Shown here piece after piece: positions 12,351-28,196 of a stretch of 64,000 nucleotides of DNA. Numbering within the stretch: the stretch's first letter is position 1; every line of letters begins with the position of its first letter. Source of the stretch: Brachyhypopomus gauderio (Eukaryota > Chordata > Actinopteri > Gymnotiformes > Hypopomidae); the NCBI RefSeq assembly GCF_052324685.1, contig NC_135214.1:30935206-30999205 (forward strand), written 5' to 3'. The notes under the pieces are model-generated. The model had not been told where the DNA came from and ran no database searches. It saw nothing but the letters and a program-made list of their open reading frames with translations. The position numbers and the translations under genes are program-made.

Positions 12351-14493
12351 AAGAAAAATGGGAGAGATTTTAGTCTATGTATTGATGTGTCCCGCAGATG
12401 ATGGACTATCTGAAGAGAATGGCAGGTGGAGAGTATGTGGGCTTCAGCAATGCCACGTATGTTACCTCACCTTATTTCTATGATGCACTTGTACGAATGG
12501 CCTTAGTGATTGATGGAAAACACTGTGCCGTTTTCCCCATAGGTTCCAGTCAGAAAAAGAGACGGGTGACAGAAACTTTGCAATTGGTTATTATCTGAAG
12601 GAGAAAAAAGTTAGTATGGTAGTTTGTAGTGGCTTTTTGAATCAGGAGCGATGCTGTGCCATGTTTCTCTACTAATGCCTCTCCTAAATGTATTACTAGT
12701 GTTTCCCTCAAGGGGCCGACATGATCGCAGCACTTGATTTCTACTTTCAGGTGACTGAGCTTTTAATGAAATTAAATGACAGTGACAAAAGGAATATTTT
12801 GCCCATTGCTCTCTGCTTCTGCCCTCCAGTTGTGTTCCATTGAGGTGACATGTGAGTCAGCGAGCGTCATGGCCGCCACTTTAGCTAACGGCGGGATCTG
12901 TCCAATCACAGGCGAGCATGTGCTGAGTGCAGAGGCTGTGCGGAACACCCTCAGTCTCATGCACTCCTGTGGCATGCATGACTTTTCTGGCCAGTTTGCC
13001 TTCCACGTGAGTGTCCCACACAGGCACATATACAATCCACGTCCAAATACATATTTGTTGAAGAGATTGTTTTGTGATGTTTTGTTTCTGTCACCTGTGC
13101 AGGTAGGCTTGCCAGCTAAGTCAGGAGTATCTGGTGCTGTGCTGTTGGTAGTACCTAATATCATGGGGCTGGTGTGCTGGTCTCCACCAGTTGATCGTGT
13201 CGGCAACAGCGTGCGTGGAATACACTTCTGTCAGGTACACACTTTCTTATGCAGGGACACACAGAGTTAATACTTCTCACTAGAGAACTAATGTGTAGTG
13301 TTTTGGATCATTTCCTCAGGAGCTGGTTTCTCTCTTTAATTTCCATAACTACGACAACCTGAGACACTTTGCCAAAAAGCTGGACCCTCGCAGACAGGCG
13401 GGTCATGACAGGGTGAGACTGGCAGGATTACCAAATTGTTGCTCACACGGAGATTCTGTATTCATGTAATGTAGGAGACAGCATCAGACAAAGTGACATA
13501 AGGAAACCATGGCAATGACTCTGAAATATATGACATATAAATAATTATTTAGAATGATCTATGTGAGCTGTTCACTTTCAAAATGTTCTGTTTTGACAGA
13601 ATAAGGCTGTCATTGAGTTGATGTTTGCAGCATACAGTGGAGATGTCTCAGCACTCAAGAGGTAAAAATAATGGCCGTGCAGGTTTACCAGTACACTACA
13701 CCTCATGAGCTGGTTGGGTTGACCTAAATTGCATGCCTCCAGTGATTCCCCCTGGCTTTTGGGTATTTTGTTTTACTGGAGTCATTAACTGTCACGGTAT
13801 AATCTCAGGTTTGCGTTGTCGGCTGTGGATATGGAGTTGAGGGATTACGACTCTCGGTCTGCTCTGCATGTGGCTGCAGCAGAAGGTGGCCTATCAAAAC
13901 CCATCCATTCATCAAAGACTCATTCAGTCATTCTAACCACCCAATTCATCAAAGACTCATTCAGTCATTGTAGCCATCCATTCTTCAAAGACTCAGTCAT
14001 TCTAATCACCCAATTCATCAAAGACTCATTCAGTCATCCTAACTACATTCATCAAAGACTCAGTCATTGTAGCTATCGATTCATTAAAAGACTCACTGAG
14101 TCATTCTTGAACACGGTGTTCCAAATATGACATGTTGATACGCTTCATTTCCATTTTAGGTCATTTGGAAGCTGTTAAGTTCTTAACAGGCACATGCAGA
14201 GTGAATCCACACGTCAAGGACAGGTAAAAAGACTGCATACCTTTTTATCCCTGATTGTTTTTCTCACGTAAGTGGGAAGACACGTCTCCTCACCATTGTT
14301 CAGGTGGGGAAACACGCCGCTGGATGACGCTCAGCAGTTCGGGCAGGAGAGAGTGGTGGAGGTGTTGAATCAGTACCAGCATATGTACTCCCACGTGCTT
14401 CTGCCTGAGGAGATCAGCACACAGACACCCAGCGGTCCTGTGTTGGATGCAGAAGACATCAGGAACATGAAGATCCTGGAGGGGTTTGTTTGA
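1782..14493 (+). CDS. gls2: Glutaminase 2, liver type, mitochondrial
   Basis: Kidney/liver-type glutaminase, which hydrolyses glutamine to glutamate and ammonia in the mitochondrial matrix. Eighteen GT-AG exons give about 616 aa (human GLS2 is 602): 1782-1981, 2273-2363, 3114-3235, 3636-3765, 3913-3992, 4085-4248, 5006-5064, 12181-12213, 12398-12456, 12543-12609, 12700-12750, 12830-13006, 13103-13234, 13320-13412, 13600-13661, 13809-13885, 14160-14223, 14304-14493. The N-terminus is Arg-rich and Ser-rich with almost no acid, as in a mitochondrial presequence. The catalytic S-x-x-K motif is visible as QSCIKPLKY in exon 6. The last three exons encode ankyrin repeats ([11 protein letters not shown], then [13 protein letters not shown]). 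An AATAAA lies at 14793. Adjacent spryd4 matches the human GLS2-SPRYD4 order and favours gls2 over gls. Intron 7 (7.1 kb) is filled with transposons. I cannot tell which teleost duplicate, if any, this is. Confidence 0.95.
2955..3110. repeat. (TG)n microsatellite abutting a splice acceptor
   Basis: Long TG/GT tract with a few TAATCG or TAATTG interruptions. It ends three bases before gls2 exon 3 (starts 3114), so the repeat occupies the place of the polypyrimidine tract. Confidence 0.95.
3772..3833. repeat. (AC)n microsatellite
   Basis: Interrupted AC repeat with AT and GC variants in gls2 intron 4, just after the exon-4 donor. Confidence 0.9.
4623..4958. mobile_element. hAT MITE (336 bp) with 8-bp TSD
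   Basis: Ends are caggggtgccca and gggcacctctg, imperfect inverted repeats. The flanks are an exact 8-bp duplication, ccataatg, at 4615-4622 and 4959-4966, the hAT hallmark. Both ends match those of the larger element at 6959-8007, so this is an internal-deletion derivative of the same family. It contains two poly-C runs (about 4791-4812 and 4836-4847). It sits in gls2 intron 6, close to exon 7. Confidence 0.85.
5065..6529. other. gls2 intron 7, proximal part
   Basis: Intron sequence with no coding signal. It holds short CA tracts at about 5762-5785 and 5993-6007 and nothing else I can name. Confidence 0.5.
6530..6680. mobile_element. Short hAT MITE (151 bp)
   Basis: Terminal inverted repeats caggggtactcaact and agttgagtacccctg match perfectly over 15 bp. 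The flanks gtatacac (6522-6529) and atatacac (6681-6688) agree at 7 of 8 positions. It has no coding capacity. It starts with the same cagggg as the 6959 element, but the rest of the TIR differs, so it is a distinct hAT subfamily. Confidence 0.85.
6742..8136 (+). repeat. 5' LTR, split by a hAT insertion
   Basis: The LTR is 338 bp once the hAT element and its duplicated 8 bp are discounted. It begins TGTCACGTTGAGG and ends CGCGCGTCACA. Confidence 0.85.
6959..8007 (+). mobile_element. hAT transposon with partial transposase, nested in LTR
   Basis: Terminal repeats are caggggtgcccaa and gggcacccctg. The flanking 8-bp duplication gtctacac (6951-6958 and 8008-8015) is exact. The open frame 7215-7430 contains [11 protein letters not shown], then a segment ending [16 protein letters not shown]. 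This is the BED-finger-like N-terminus of the ZBED5/SCAND3-type hAT transposases. Further matches in shifted frames follow to about 7720 (SFQDGEMIK and later). The catalytic core is absent and the 3' third is AT-rich filler. This is a deletion derivative that depends on a full-length relative. Confidence 0.85.
8377..9555 (+). CDS. Acidic repeat-rich ORF in the LTR element
   Basis: Long open frame (about 392 codons) inside the LTR element. The first half is very acidic, with runs of Glu and a recurring YPPSL-D-STxxYGxEEE pattern. The middle carries seven copies of a 9-residue unit, SRAAPGTSA or RRAAPGTSA. The end is hydrophobic. I recognise no gag zinc knuckle and no enzyme motif. It could be a highly diverged gag-type product or non-functional. 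Treated as part of a fossil element; no function is claimed. Confidence 0.4.
   Translation: MEGASRARSPPRGDSEVYGAVESTPENEFGEGDSEEEQDEAEEAYPPSLCDASTVNYGGEEEEAYPPSLDDVSTIDYGEEEEGESEEEDYLPPPVGSSSVREKGEEDDDEDYTPSERSAYPSDYSEEEEEELDVEDRPLSVHSGVSECTDSELDTEGEDGPPPSECSVGTVKGGWSTPSGRSGGENMDCSRGGSPEQPMSWSRGSEAEEMEVEEPTADSRERSRGERDVPYDQLGGESASRAAPGTSASRAAPGTSASRAAPGTSARRAAPGTSARRAAPGTSARRAAPGTSARRAAPGGNYAAGAGGTPPTAAPAAPVAPPLSPLLALLLARSLAPMSCVCVPVLVSLPLCLPNPFFPLVPLCVNVPVCVFVNVPFNVSSVFSPVFPGRVF
9091..9279. repeat. 27-bp minisatellite inside the LTR element
   Basis: Seven near-identical 27-bp units, GC-rich, each starting gccagccgcgctgc or gcccgccgcgctgc. The period keeps reading frame and encodes the 9-aa repeat. 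The first three and the later units form two variant blocks, as expected from recent unit duplication. Confidence 0.9.
9697..10034 (+). repeat. 3' LTR (338 bp)
   Basis: Uninterrupted partner of the 5' LTR, the same 338 bp. It is preceded by the purine-rich run ggagggg and followed by the target duplication actac. Confidence 0.9.
10479..11460. mobile_element. hAT element with TAACGCGTTAC-type ends (982 bp)
   Basis: It begins cagtgatgtcagtaacg and ends gtaacttagccatcactg. The exact 8-bp duplication cttatgac lies at 10471-10478 and 11461-11468. Subterminal regions are dense in variants of gtaacgcgttac and agtaatcagattac on both sides, forming long imperfect inverted repeats. No transposase frame was seen. 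This architecture matches common non-autonomous fish hAT families. A 109-bp palindromic element is inserted inside it. Confidence 0.85.
10958..11066. mobile_element. Palindromic foldback MITE nested in hAT
   Basis: A nearly perfect inverted repeat with arms of about 50 bp and a loop of a few bases near 11010. The arms begin ggggtgggtttcccgaaa and end tttcgggaaacccacccc. The whole could fold into one long hairpin. It reads as a complete small MITE; I could not define a convincing target duplication. Confidence 0.75.
11745..12024 (-). mobile_element. tRNA-derived V-type SINE, copy 1
   Basis: Reverse-strand copy of a tRNA-headed SINE. It contains a B-box-like GGTTCGATTCC, the conserved central part (gaggtgcccttgagcaaggc) and a tail ending aaaatatggcac. 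The same element recurs at 39733 and 47469. It lies in gls2 intron 7, about 150 bp before exon 8. Confidence 0.8.
12272..12348. repeat. (AC)n(AT)n compound microsatellite
   Basis: AC tract running directly into an AT tract in gls2 intron 8, ending about 50 bp before exon 9. Confidence 0.9.
13895..14110. repeat. Imperfect minisatellite next to gls2 exon 16
   Basis: Repeated units built on cattcatcaaagactcatt and cagtcattctaaccac, with variable spacing of about 25-35 bp, about six to seven copies. It starts about ten bases after the exon-16 donor (13885) and keeps an open frame for a long way. Confidence 0.75.
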
Positions 14494-15107
14494 TAAATGA
14501 CACTGCTTCTCAGCTACACATATTCCTGGGAAGTTTATGGTCGATGGTCGGGTGGATATGTCCACTGGAGAAGGACCCACGGTTCCTGTAATGCTCCAGT
14601 CATGGACTGAGTTGCTATTTAGATCAAACAGAGCTGACACGCACAATGAGTGAGTGATGTCTCAGAGTGCATGAAGAACACTCTACACTCTCACTCTTGT
14701 CATATTTGGGATTCTTCCCTATTTTTGGTTCTCAACACTCTAGATGGATAATTAAAGACTTTGACAATATATTTATAATGTGGCTCACATAGAATAAAAT
14801 TTGTGAACTGACTGGCAGATATCAAGATTGGATTGAAGATTTCTATATAATTTCAATGATTGGGTCCAAGAGAAATATCAGCAAATACTGATAAACTTGC
14901 TTGTTAATGTAAATATATGTTAAGTACTAAAGTGCACTAGCCTCACTAAGGTTAAACGTACCAGTTTATCGATAAAACACATTTAAAATGGGGTGAGATA
15001 TCTAATTGATCTATATTTAAAGGAAATATGAATGCTAAATACATGTACACTGTGCATTGACAGGTTTCAAGCATTTGTAAATATTTAGTTGCTATTTAAA
15101 ATGTGTA

Positions 15108-15111
<4 letters not shown>

Positions 15112-15202
<91 letters not shown>
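15112..15202. repeat. (TA)n microsatellite, left flank of transposon
   Basis: About 45 TA units directly abutting the left terminal repeat of the element at 15205. A short (TA)n then (CA)n tract flanks its right end from 16231, so the element probably landed inside a TA tract. Confidence 0.9.
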
Positions 15203-15204
<2 letters not shown>

Positions 15205-15206
<2 letters not shown>

Positions 15207-16230
15207 GGTGCCCGCCAAACCAATGTAAAAAATTAAAGTTGGCAATTTTGACTGTGGTACCCTCCCAAATTGTAGTGCCAGCTTTGTTTATAAACACTGC
15301 AAAGTTTCAGAGCTGTAGGTTAATATTTACTGGTGGCTCAACATGAATAAAGTTGATACTATATGGCGAAGACACTTATGGTACCTGAGTGAAGAATTAA
15401 TCGCTCTTGCATTCTTTGATGATGGTGTGAACAGCAACATCAAAAGAAATATGATTACTGCCCTTCAGAAAGCCGGCTCTGATGAAACTAAGCCACCAAA
15501 ACGGATCGAGATTGAACCTGGTGTCATTCCTGAAAAGGAACTCCAAGACTTTGTCACAAACAGAACAATATCATTCTTTCACACTCTTGGGTTGAATGCA
15601 GACTTCCTTACACAAGCAGATCCTGACACTTGGCAGAAATGTGACGACTTTCTACAAGCAAAGAAATATGTTGACAGTTTGGCCGTGGTAAATGATAGAG
15701 CAGAGCGAGCAGTAAAATTGATGCAGGACTTCAACACTTCAATTACAACAAATGAAGATCAGAAACAGTATCTTCTGCAGGCAGTCTTGAGCCACAGAGC
15801 CAGATATCCCGTCGCCAGGAAATCATTATTTGCAGAGCCTGGCAGTGTTGCAGATGACATTCAGCACTAGCAGTAGCAGCACAGCATCGCAGACTGCGTG
15901 AATTTTACAATTCTTTGGACTGGCTGTAGCATAAACTTAGTTAAAGCAGTTGTGAATTCACTTTCAAATAATACAATTTGAGTTGTGATTATATATGATA
16001 GTGCATTAATAATTTGACATTGGTTGATGAGACATAAAGTAAACATTAACTGCCCAGCACTAGCGGCTATCGTATATTAACCAATATGTGTTAACTTTAT
16101 ACACATTGAGCCACCTTTAAATATTCAATAAAAAATTTGAAAAAATTACAGTGATTTACTATCATGCCATATAACAAACTGAGAGGGTACCGCATGTGAA
16201 ATTCAGAAGTTCGTTTTTGGCGGGCACCCT
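15205..16230 (+). mobile_element. Unclassified TIR DNA transposon in a (TA)n tract
   Basis: Terminal inverted repeats agggtgcccgccaaa and tttggcgggcaccct match exactly over 15 bp; ttaggg and ccctaa extend them by two bases on each side. A second inner inverted pair, ggtaccctc and gagggtacc, occurs near 15258 and 16185. The target duplication cannot be read because both flanks are TA repeat. The element carries a 175-codon frame. It lies between the convergent gls2 and spryd4 genes. I could not assign it to a superfamily. Confidence 0.75.
15343..15870 (+). CDS. 175-aa ORF of the TIR transposon
   Basis: A single uninterrupted frame from ATG to TAG within the element at 15205-16230. It begins MNKVDTIWRRHLWYLSEELI. 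It contains KKYVDSLAVVNDRAERAVKL, then TTNEDQKQYLLQAV. From memory, similar segments occur at the C-terminal end of multicopy predicted proteins in invertebrates such as cnidarians and arthropods, but I cannot name the family. It looks like the C-terminal part of a transposase-like protein. It has no obvious catalytic triad on its own. It could be a truncated remnant of a non-autonomous copy. Confidence 0.5.
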   Translation: MNKVDTIWRRHLWYLSEELIALAFFDDGVNSNIKRNMITALQKAGSDETKPPKRIEIEPGVIPEKELQDFVTNRTISFFHTLGLNADFLTQADPDTWQKCDDFLQAKKYVDSLAVVNDRAERAVKLMQDFNTSITTNEDQKQYLLQAVLSHRARYPVARKSLFAEPGSVADDIQH

Positions 16231-16920
16231 AATATATATATACACACACACAGTGTGACAGGTATTTAAATTTTCTTAGGTGCTGCTCTATGTGACGTCC
16301 TACAGATGGTGTATTGTCTGTATGCAACAATGTACAGTACCTGCCAACAAATTCCCCATTGAGCACAATTTAACTGAAATTAAATCTTGACAAAATGTTC
16401 TTCTTTCTATGTGTTTTTTTTCTATTATTTTTAAAAAGCTTGGTAAACGTCTCCGGATTTGTGACAGTGAGACCTCTTCTGCCTAAAATAGAGAACAGGG
16501 TGCAAAACACAACATATGAAACAAAGAGGGACAATGCTAAGGAGATTATTTTATTGAAAAAGTTAATTCGCCTATAATGTTCATCAAGAGTACAATTCCA
16601 AGTACTTGTTATACATTTCTCCACATAGGCAGTATGAGTCTGACCAAACCCATCTAATAACATGGGAAATGTCGAGCTTATTAACAATTCAAGTATGTAT
16701 GATATGCAAATCAGTCCCATATTTCAACCGCATTTTTATTCCGCATTATTTTGTTTATTGTTAAAGACTTTAAGGCTGCTGCTGCTTTAGGATCAGGAGA
16801 TCTGATATTCTGCTTAATTCATTGAGAATGACCCTGTGGGGGGGTTTGAGGTACTGCTTTTATGTTGGAGCCATGGGCTTTCCATATTGCCTTGTTGATC
16901 CTTTGGTCTTGGCTTTCCTT

Positions 16921-18658
16921 TTAAAGCCCTGGTGGCAACTCCAACCCAGAATGTGTGAGTATTTCCCCATCCCATAGTGCAAACGCCGGACAGACTGGTG
17001 ATTGGAACTGTGTCTTTATTGTGTGGACCACCTTGGCTGTCTGGGTATCTATTAAGCTAAGCAAACCTGCTTCAAAGTCCAGAAGCAACCCCACTCGCTC
17101 CGGCTTCCCCACCAGCGACACAGGCACCAGCTTATTGGTGGTCATGGTGTACCACTTCCGCTGTACATAAGAGAAAACCCAGGAGGAGGAGTTTGTGCCA
17201 ACGCACTCATCCCGGGGCATCGCTGCGTCGGCCACGCCCACACGGAATTCTTGGGACTTTTGGACCGTCACCTCCCAGTAGTGGCGGCCGGATTCGATAT
17301 GGCTGTCAGCAAATACAACGGCCCAGTCACGGAAGCGGAGAGGGGTGTCCTGCACGTGGGAGGGGTCGAGGCCCAGCACGCGGTATATCACACCCGTGTC
17401 TTTCTTGAAGAGGTCGAGGCTGCTGTGGGCAGTCCTCTCGTCCAGCTTAAACCTCAGCTCTGGGAGACAGACAGAGACGCTTTACACAAGCTAGAAATAA
17501 TGACATGACAGCTTCATAACACCTTAACAATTCAGTAGTACAACAGGCATGAATAAATACATACACAAAGAATGAGTTCTGAGAAGGAAAGATGGAAGTG
17601 TGAGAAGAAGCAGGTTTTCAGCTGAAATGATGCCAAAAAAGTTCCAATGAAGAATTCAGGGACTAGTTAAGGAGGGTCTTGGTAACAACACACAATATTT
17701 GAACTGTATTCATATTAGATCATAGACATATTGTGGACTATGATGAATAGGAGGTGACCGAGAGCCTAACCTTGAGATTCCTCCTTATGTGACAGGAGCT
17801 GTAGAGGATTTAATTTTATCAGCAGTTAGACATAGCGTAGGTGTCATTTCAACTTTTCTTTTTTTTTTTTCTTTTTTTGTGCGGGGTGGTAGACATTGCT
17901 CACACCACCCAACCTGTAGGAATTATTTCTGGGGGGACACTTCCCCCAAAACTACGCCTATGGGCAAATATCACTGAAAAAGAAACGCAAATATGAGAAA
18001 ACACCATACAGGCAAAGCATATAGCCAACATGCTATAATCGCCACAAGGTCAAAACCATGAGAAAACTGCACCGTCCGTTGAACAAGGGCAAAAGAGTTT
18101 TAGCTTCGCTAAAGTGCCGCACGGTGATTTGGTCGCATGTATGTGGGGTTGCTTCACCGACACTGCTGTTTTCCCCTCAGTGACTCTCATTACTGCCGTT
18201 TGGTCGGTCGCTGTGTGCGGCTATCCCCGCAGTACTGGGATTAACTCCGTGGCTGTATGTCCATGCAGCTGTCCCCTTCAACTAGCTCCTCAGTACGGGG
18301 TGAATACCAGCCAACGTTAACCTTGGACTGAGGCGAGGGTTAAAAGACCTTGCCCTGGCCTGGCAATCAAAATGTTTACAACGAAGTCAGTAAAACGTTG
18401 TTATAAACATGTGTGGTGTTCCCCGACTAACCAGCGGACATTGATGGAATGTAACGTTAGCTAGCTTAAAACATGACTTCAAAATCTGAATGTATTGAAA
18501 ATGTACAATTATTACTTCCGTTCATACTCACCGTTTTGTGTGCTGGTGGCGACATAGAGTCTCCGGGTTAAAACCCCCGTCCCTCGCTTATGACCAAGGA
18601 GGCCTGCGGTTCGGCCTGCTAATCGACCACACAAAGCCATGCTCGAGGACAAGGCCAT
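16921..18658 (-). CDS. spryd4: SPRY domain-containing protein 4
   Basis: Two coding exons, 18658-18532 and 17459-16921, joined in phase, give about 221 aa (human SPRYD4 is 207). Most of the chain is one SPRY domain, including RDWAVVFADSHIESGRHYWE, FRVGVADAAMPRDECVG and WVFSYVQRKWYTM, ending THSGLELPPGL. The N-terminus (MALSSSMALCGRLAGRTAGL) is Arg-rich and Ala-rich without acids, consistent with mitochondrial import reported for the family. A second in-frame Met at 18640 is an alternative start, and further upstream Mets are open but look untranslated. The molecular role is not established. The gene is convergent with gls2, as in human. Confidence 0.93.
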
Positions 18659-20148
18659 GTTGCCCCATATGAAGTGCATCTTTTTTTCATATTTAACCAA
18701 CGTGGAGATTCTTGCAGGTTGCTGCCACCTACAGTTGAGGAAACGTACTACATGCGAAAACATTAACTTCTTAGGTGCGCTGTTTTCATCGAATACATGC
18801 TGAATACATTAACATAAACGCCAATGTAATAGAAAGTCTTTATTAGTTATTCATTAGGAAAATGCTATAAATAACAATACGAAGGAAACTGATGTAACAA
18901 AATGTGATGTAACATCTGATGTGGAACAAAAATCTCCAGATGATAACACTTGAGATGGTTGCTATTTAAATATTAGTTGTCTGCTCCATTTGGCACATCT
19001 TAATACGAGGCAATCAATCTATCTAATTCACAATAATAATGTCTGAACTACATCTGTGAAAAGAAGGTAGGCCTAAATAAATAAAAACTACTCTCAAGTT
19101 TCAAATACTAGCATGTAGAGTGCTAAAAAAAAGAATATAACATTATGTAAACATTTAAAAACCAGTCAACAAATTTACCAGGTTTTCTAGCCACTCAGAG
19201 CTGAACACAAATAGGACATTTCATCCATAAACAATTTCATCTCAGACCTTCAAATGATCAAGAAATCTTTCATAGAGACGATAAAATGCCTGTCCTGACT
19301 TAAGAGTGAGAGAAAAGAACTAGTGGAGCAAAAGGAAGTCATCTGTCAGTCACCCCCAGCAGGCAAACCCAGGTATGTACCCAATTATGCACCCTGTAGT
19401 GTGTGCTGGGGTGGATGTGCCTGGGATCATCTTTACAAGCTGGAAAGACAAAGGATGTCCCCCCTTTCAGTTTCAGTTATTAAAATTCTAAGGAAAGAAA
19501 GTATATCTGACTCCACGTCCATCTACAACCAAGGAGCTGTTTAATCTTTATCCAGATTAGTTGCTGTAACAGTATGTGAACAGCAAAAGTGAATGTGTTC
19601 TATAATTGGTAGAAATCACTTCAATCCTTTGTTTGAGTAACACATCACAGCATTAAAAAGATTAAATGGGTTTACAAGTGCGTACCGGATGTGCAAGATA
19701 TTGATGAAAACCATAGTATCATCATCAAAGCAGCTTTTGATGCAATGGAACATGTATCCTTATTCCAAAATAGGTTTAGACTATATAAAAAGATTGAAAC
19801 CAGTTCCTCAGTCATGTCACAGCCTCCAAGAGCTGCCGATTGTTCTTGATAAAGTGATGTAGCTTTATGTGTTGAGTGACGGTAACTCCTTTGTGCGAGA
19901 TAAGAAAAGCAAGGGTCATCACGACACTTATAGGGGTCTGTGATTATGTGCCTCAGGGCCTGTATCAAAGATATACTGAAGATCAGAAGAGTAGCAAAGT
20001 TCTCAGTATTTGAGGTTTTGTTCATTTTTCCAGTGCATCAGGAATTCACAGTGAAGTCATCATGACAGGTCCAAATCATAAACAAAACATCCTGTTTTTT
20101 ATACTTGCTCCCTCTTCAATGTCTTGATATTTGCTTATATGTCCATTT
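18659..20148. other. spryd4 promoter side and porcn 3' UTR region
   Basis: Between spryd4 and the porcn stop. No coding signal was recognised. Several TTTATT (AATAAA on the minus strand) occur, for example near 18838, so much of this is plausibly porcn 3' UTR. The minus frame at 19672-20025 has no family signature. Confidence 0.4.
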
Positions 20149-26609
<6,461 letters not shown>

Positions 26610-28196
26610 TGCTGCCTTTCAGATACTAAGAGAGACAAACACGCAACATGATTTTATAATAAAATATACGTGTTATACGTGTTCAGAGTCTGTGGTTCGT
26701 ACATTAATTGACCATTGCCTAAAATTCCAAATGTCCCAATTCAGATCGTCACACCTTGACCCAAAATGTCACACAGAATAATTAGTGGGTCAGGTCATCT
26801 GCACGCCTGCTCTGACACACTACCGTTCTTGAATTAAATGCATCTATTCCGCAATGCAGACAGCATAGTTGTATCTTCTGCGGTGCGCGGATTTGTTTTT
26901 AACCATGTTCGATGCAACATCTCTATTTGGAGCAAATTACAGAATACAACTTAGTAAATATCTTAGTCATTTAACGCTAGTTTTATAGGAAACTACCATC
27001 AAACAATTAACATTTATCCTCATTAGCAACTCCGCCATCCGAAATAAATGCAATGTTCGCTAAACCAGAACATATTTGGGTACTATGTTCCATATATTTC
27101 TTACCTGCTTTGTTTTTTTACTTGTAACTACTCAATAGAAGAAGAACCTATATCCTAATGTGTCTGCCTTCGTGTATTTTGAAGCCTGCACAAATGGTCC
27201 TGATGATGCCCGTAACCTGATGTGGCATTTATGCAATCAGCTGCTGAGGATGAGTTGGTTTACCAACCCTCCCCACAGCATCTCGGAACGAAATCTAACG
27301 CCCAATCATTTCCACAGTCGTCTATGATTAAACCAATCCGAACCCACGTTTAGCTAAACACGTCCAAAAGCACCTCCAATCGTGCGCGTTTGTGCGCGCT
27401 TGTGTCGTGATTACAGAATCATTTAAATCACTTTCTTTGGTGGCTTAATTTGTTGGCGATTATTTTTGAATTATTAATTCGGTTTTTGTCTTTGCTGACC
27501 AAAATGTATATAGCTACTTTTATTGTGGAAAAAAGGACTCGTTTGTACATCGCGCCACAAATATAGTGGATGTTCAAGATTGGTTAAAAATTTGATGTTG
27601 ATTTTATTAATTTTAAGCTGCGAATTTATTTTAATTTAGTATTTTGATTATGCGTGGAGACATAATTCCAATACTCAAAATTTAGAAAATTGTATTGTGG
27701 AAAAAAATGATTTGTGGTTTTTCACAAATCACACATATGTATTTAAACAATAGGTTATATGACAACAGATAGCCTGTAAGAGTGACTAAAACAATGTATG
27801 TTTATACATTTATTGACAGAAGGTGGGACTTTTATTTCAGCACATTCAGAACGATTGAATCGACTTGCGGAAGTGAATGTTCAAAACATAGACTGACAAT
27901 TATTACTCAACGGTTAGCTAAATTAAATCAATTTATTCGAGTTTGTTTTGATTTGGTGTTTTGATTACACGTGGAGATAGAAAACGTCGATGTAGTAAAA
28001 TAATTACTATAGTCTTACTGTAGTCCGTGTGTGTGGGAGGTAACCATTCTAATACAATAAAAGTCAACTTTAGCTATGTTTCAGTCACATTACCTTCGTT
28101 GAATTAGCAGATGTCCAAGCTGTTAATCATTAGTTCGTTTTCTTAGCCAAAAAGATCTTACGAACGTCTAGCTAAAGCTAACCAACTAAGAAAATA
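26610..28196. promoter_or_regulatory. Head-to-head intergenic region of porcn and cpt2
   Basis: 1.6 kb between two divergently transcribed start codons. A minus-strand splice-donor-like site near 27108 fits a porcn 5' UTR exon. The rest is AT-rich. I see no coding exon, TATA box or clear repeat. A shared promoter is an inference from geometry. Confidence 0.4.

Noticed and set aside
16370-16720. 116-aa minus-strand frame beyond the spryd4 stop
   Set aside because: AT-rich, hydrophobic by composition, no family signature; likely 3' UTR or spacer.
17847-17960. Possible small transposon in the spryd4 intron (gcgtaggtgt ... actacgcctatg)
   Set aside because: Ends are only weakly inverted and there is no target duplication.
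19672-20025. 117-aa minus-strand frame downstream of porcn
   Set aside because: No homology recalled. It lies in the probable porcn 3' UTR.
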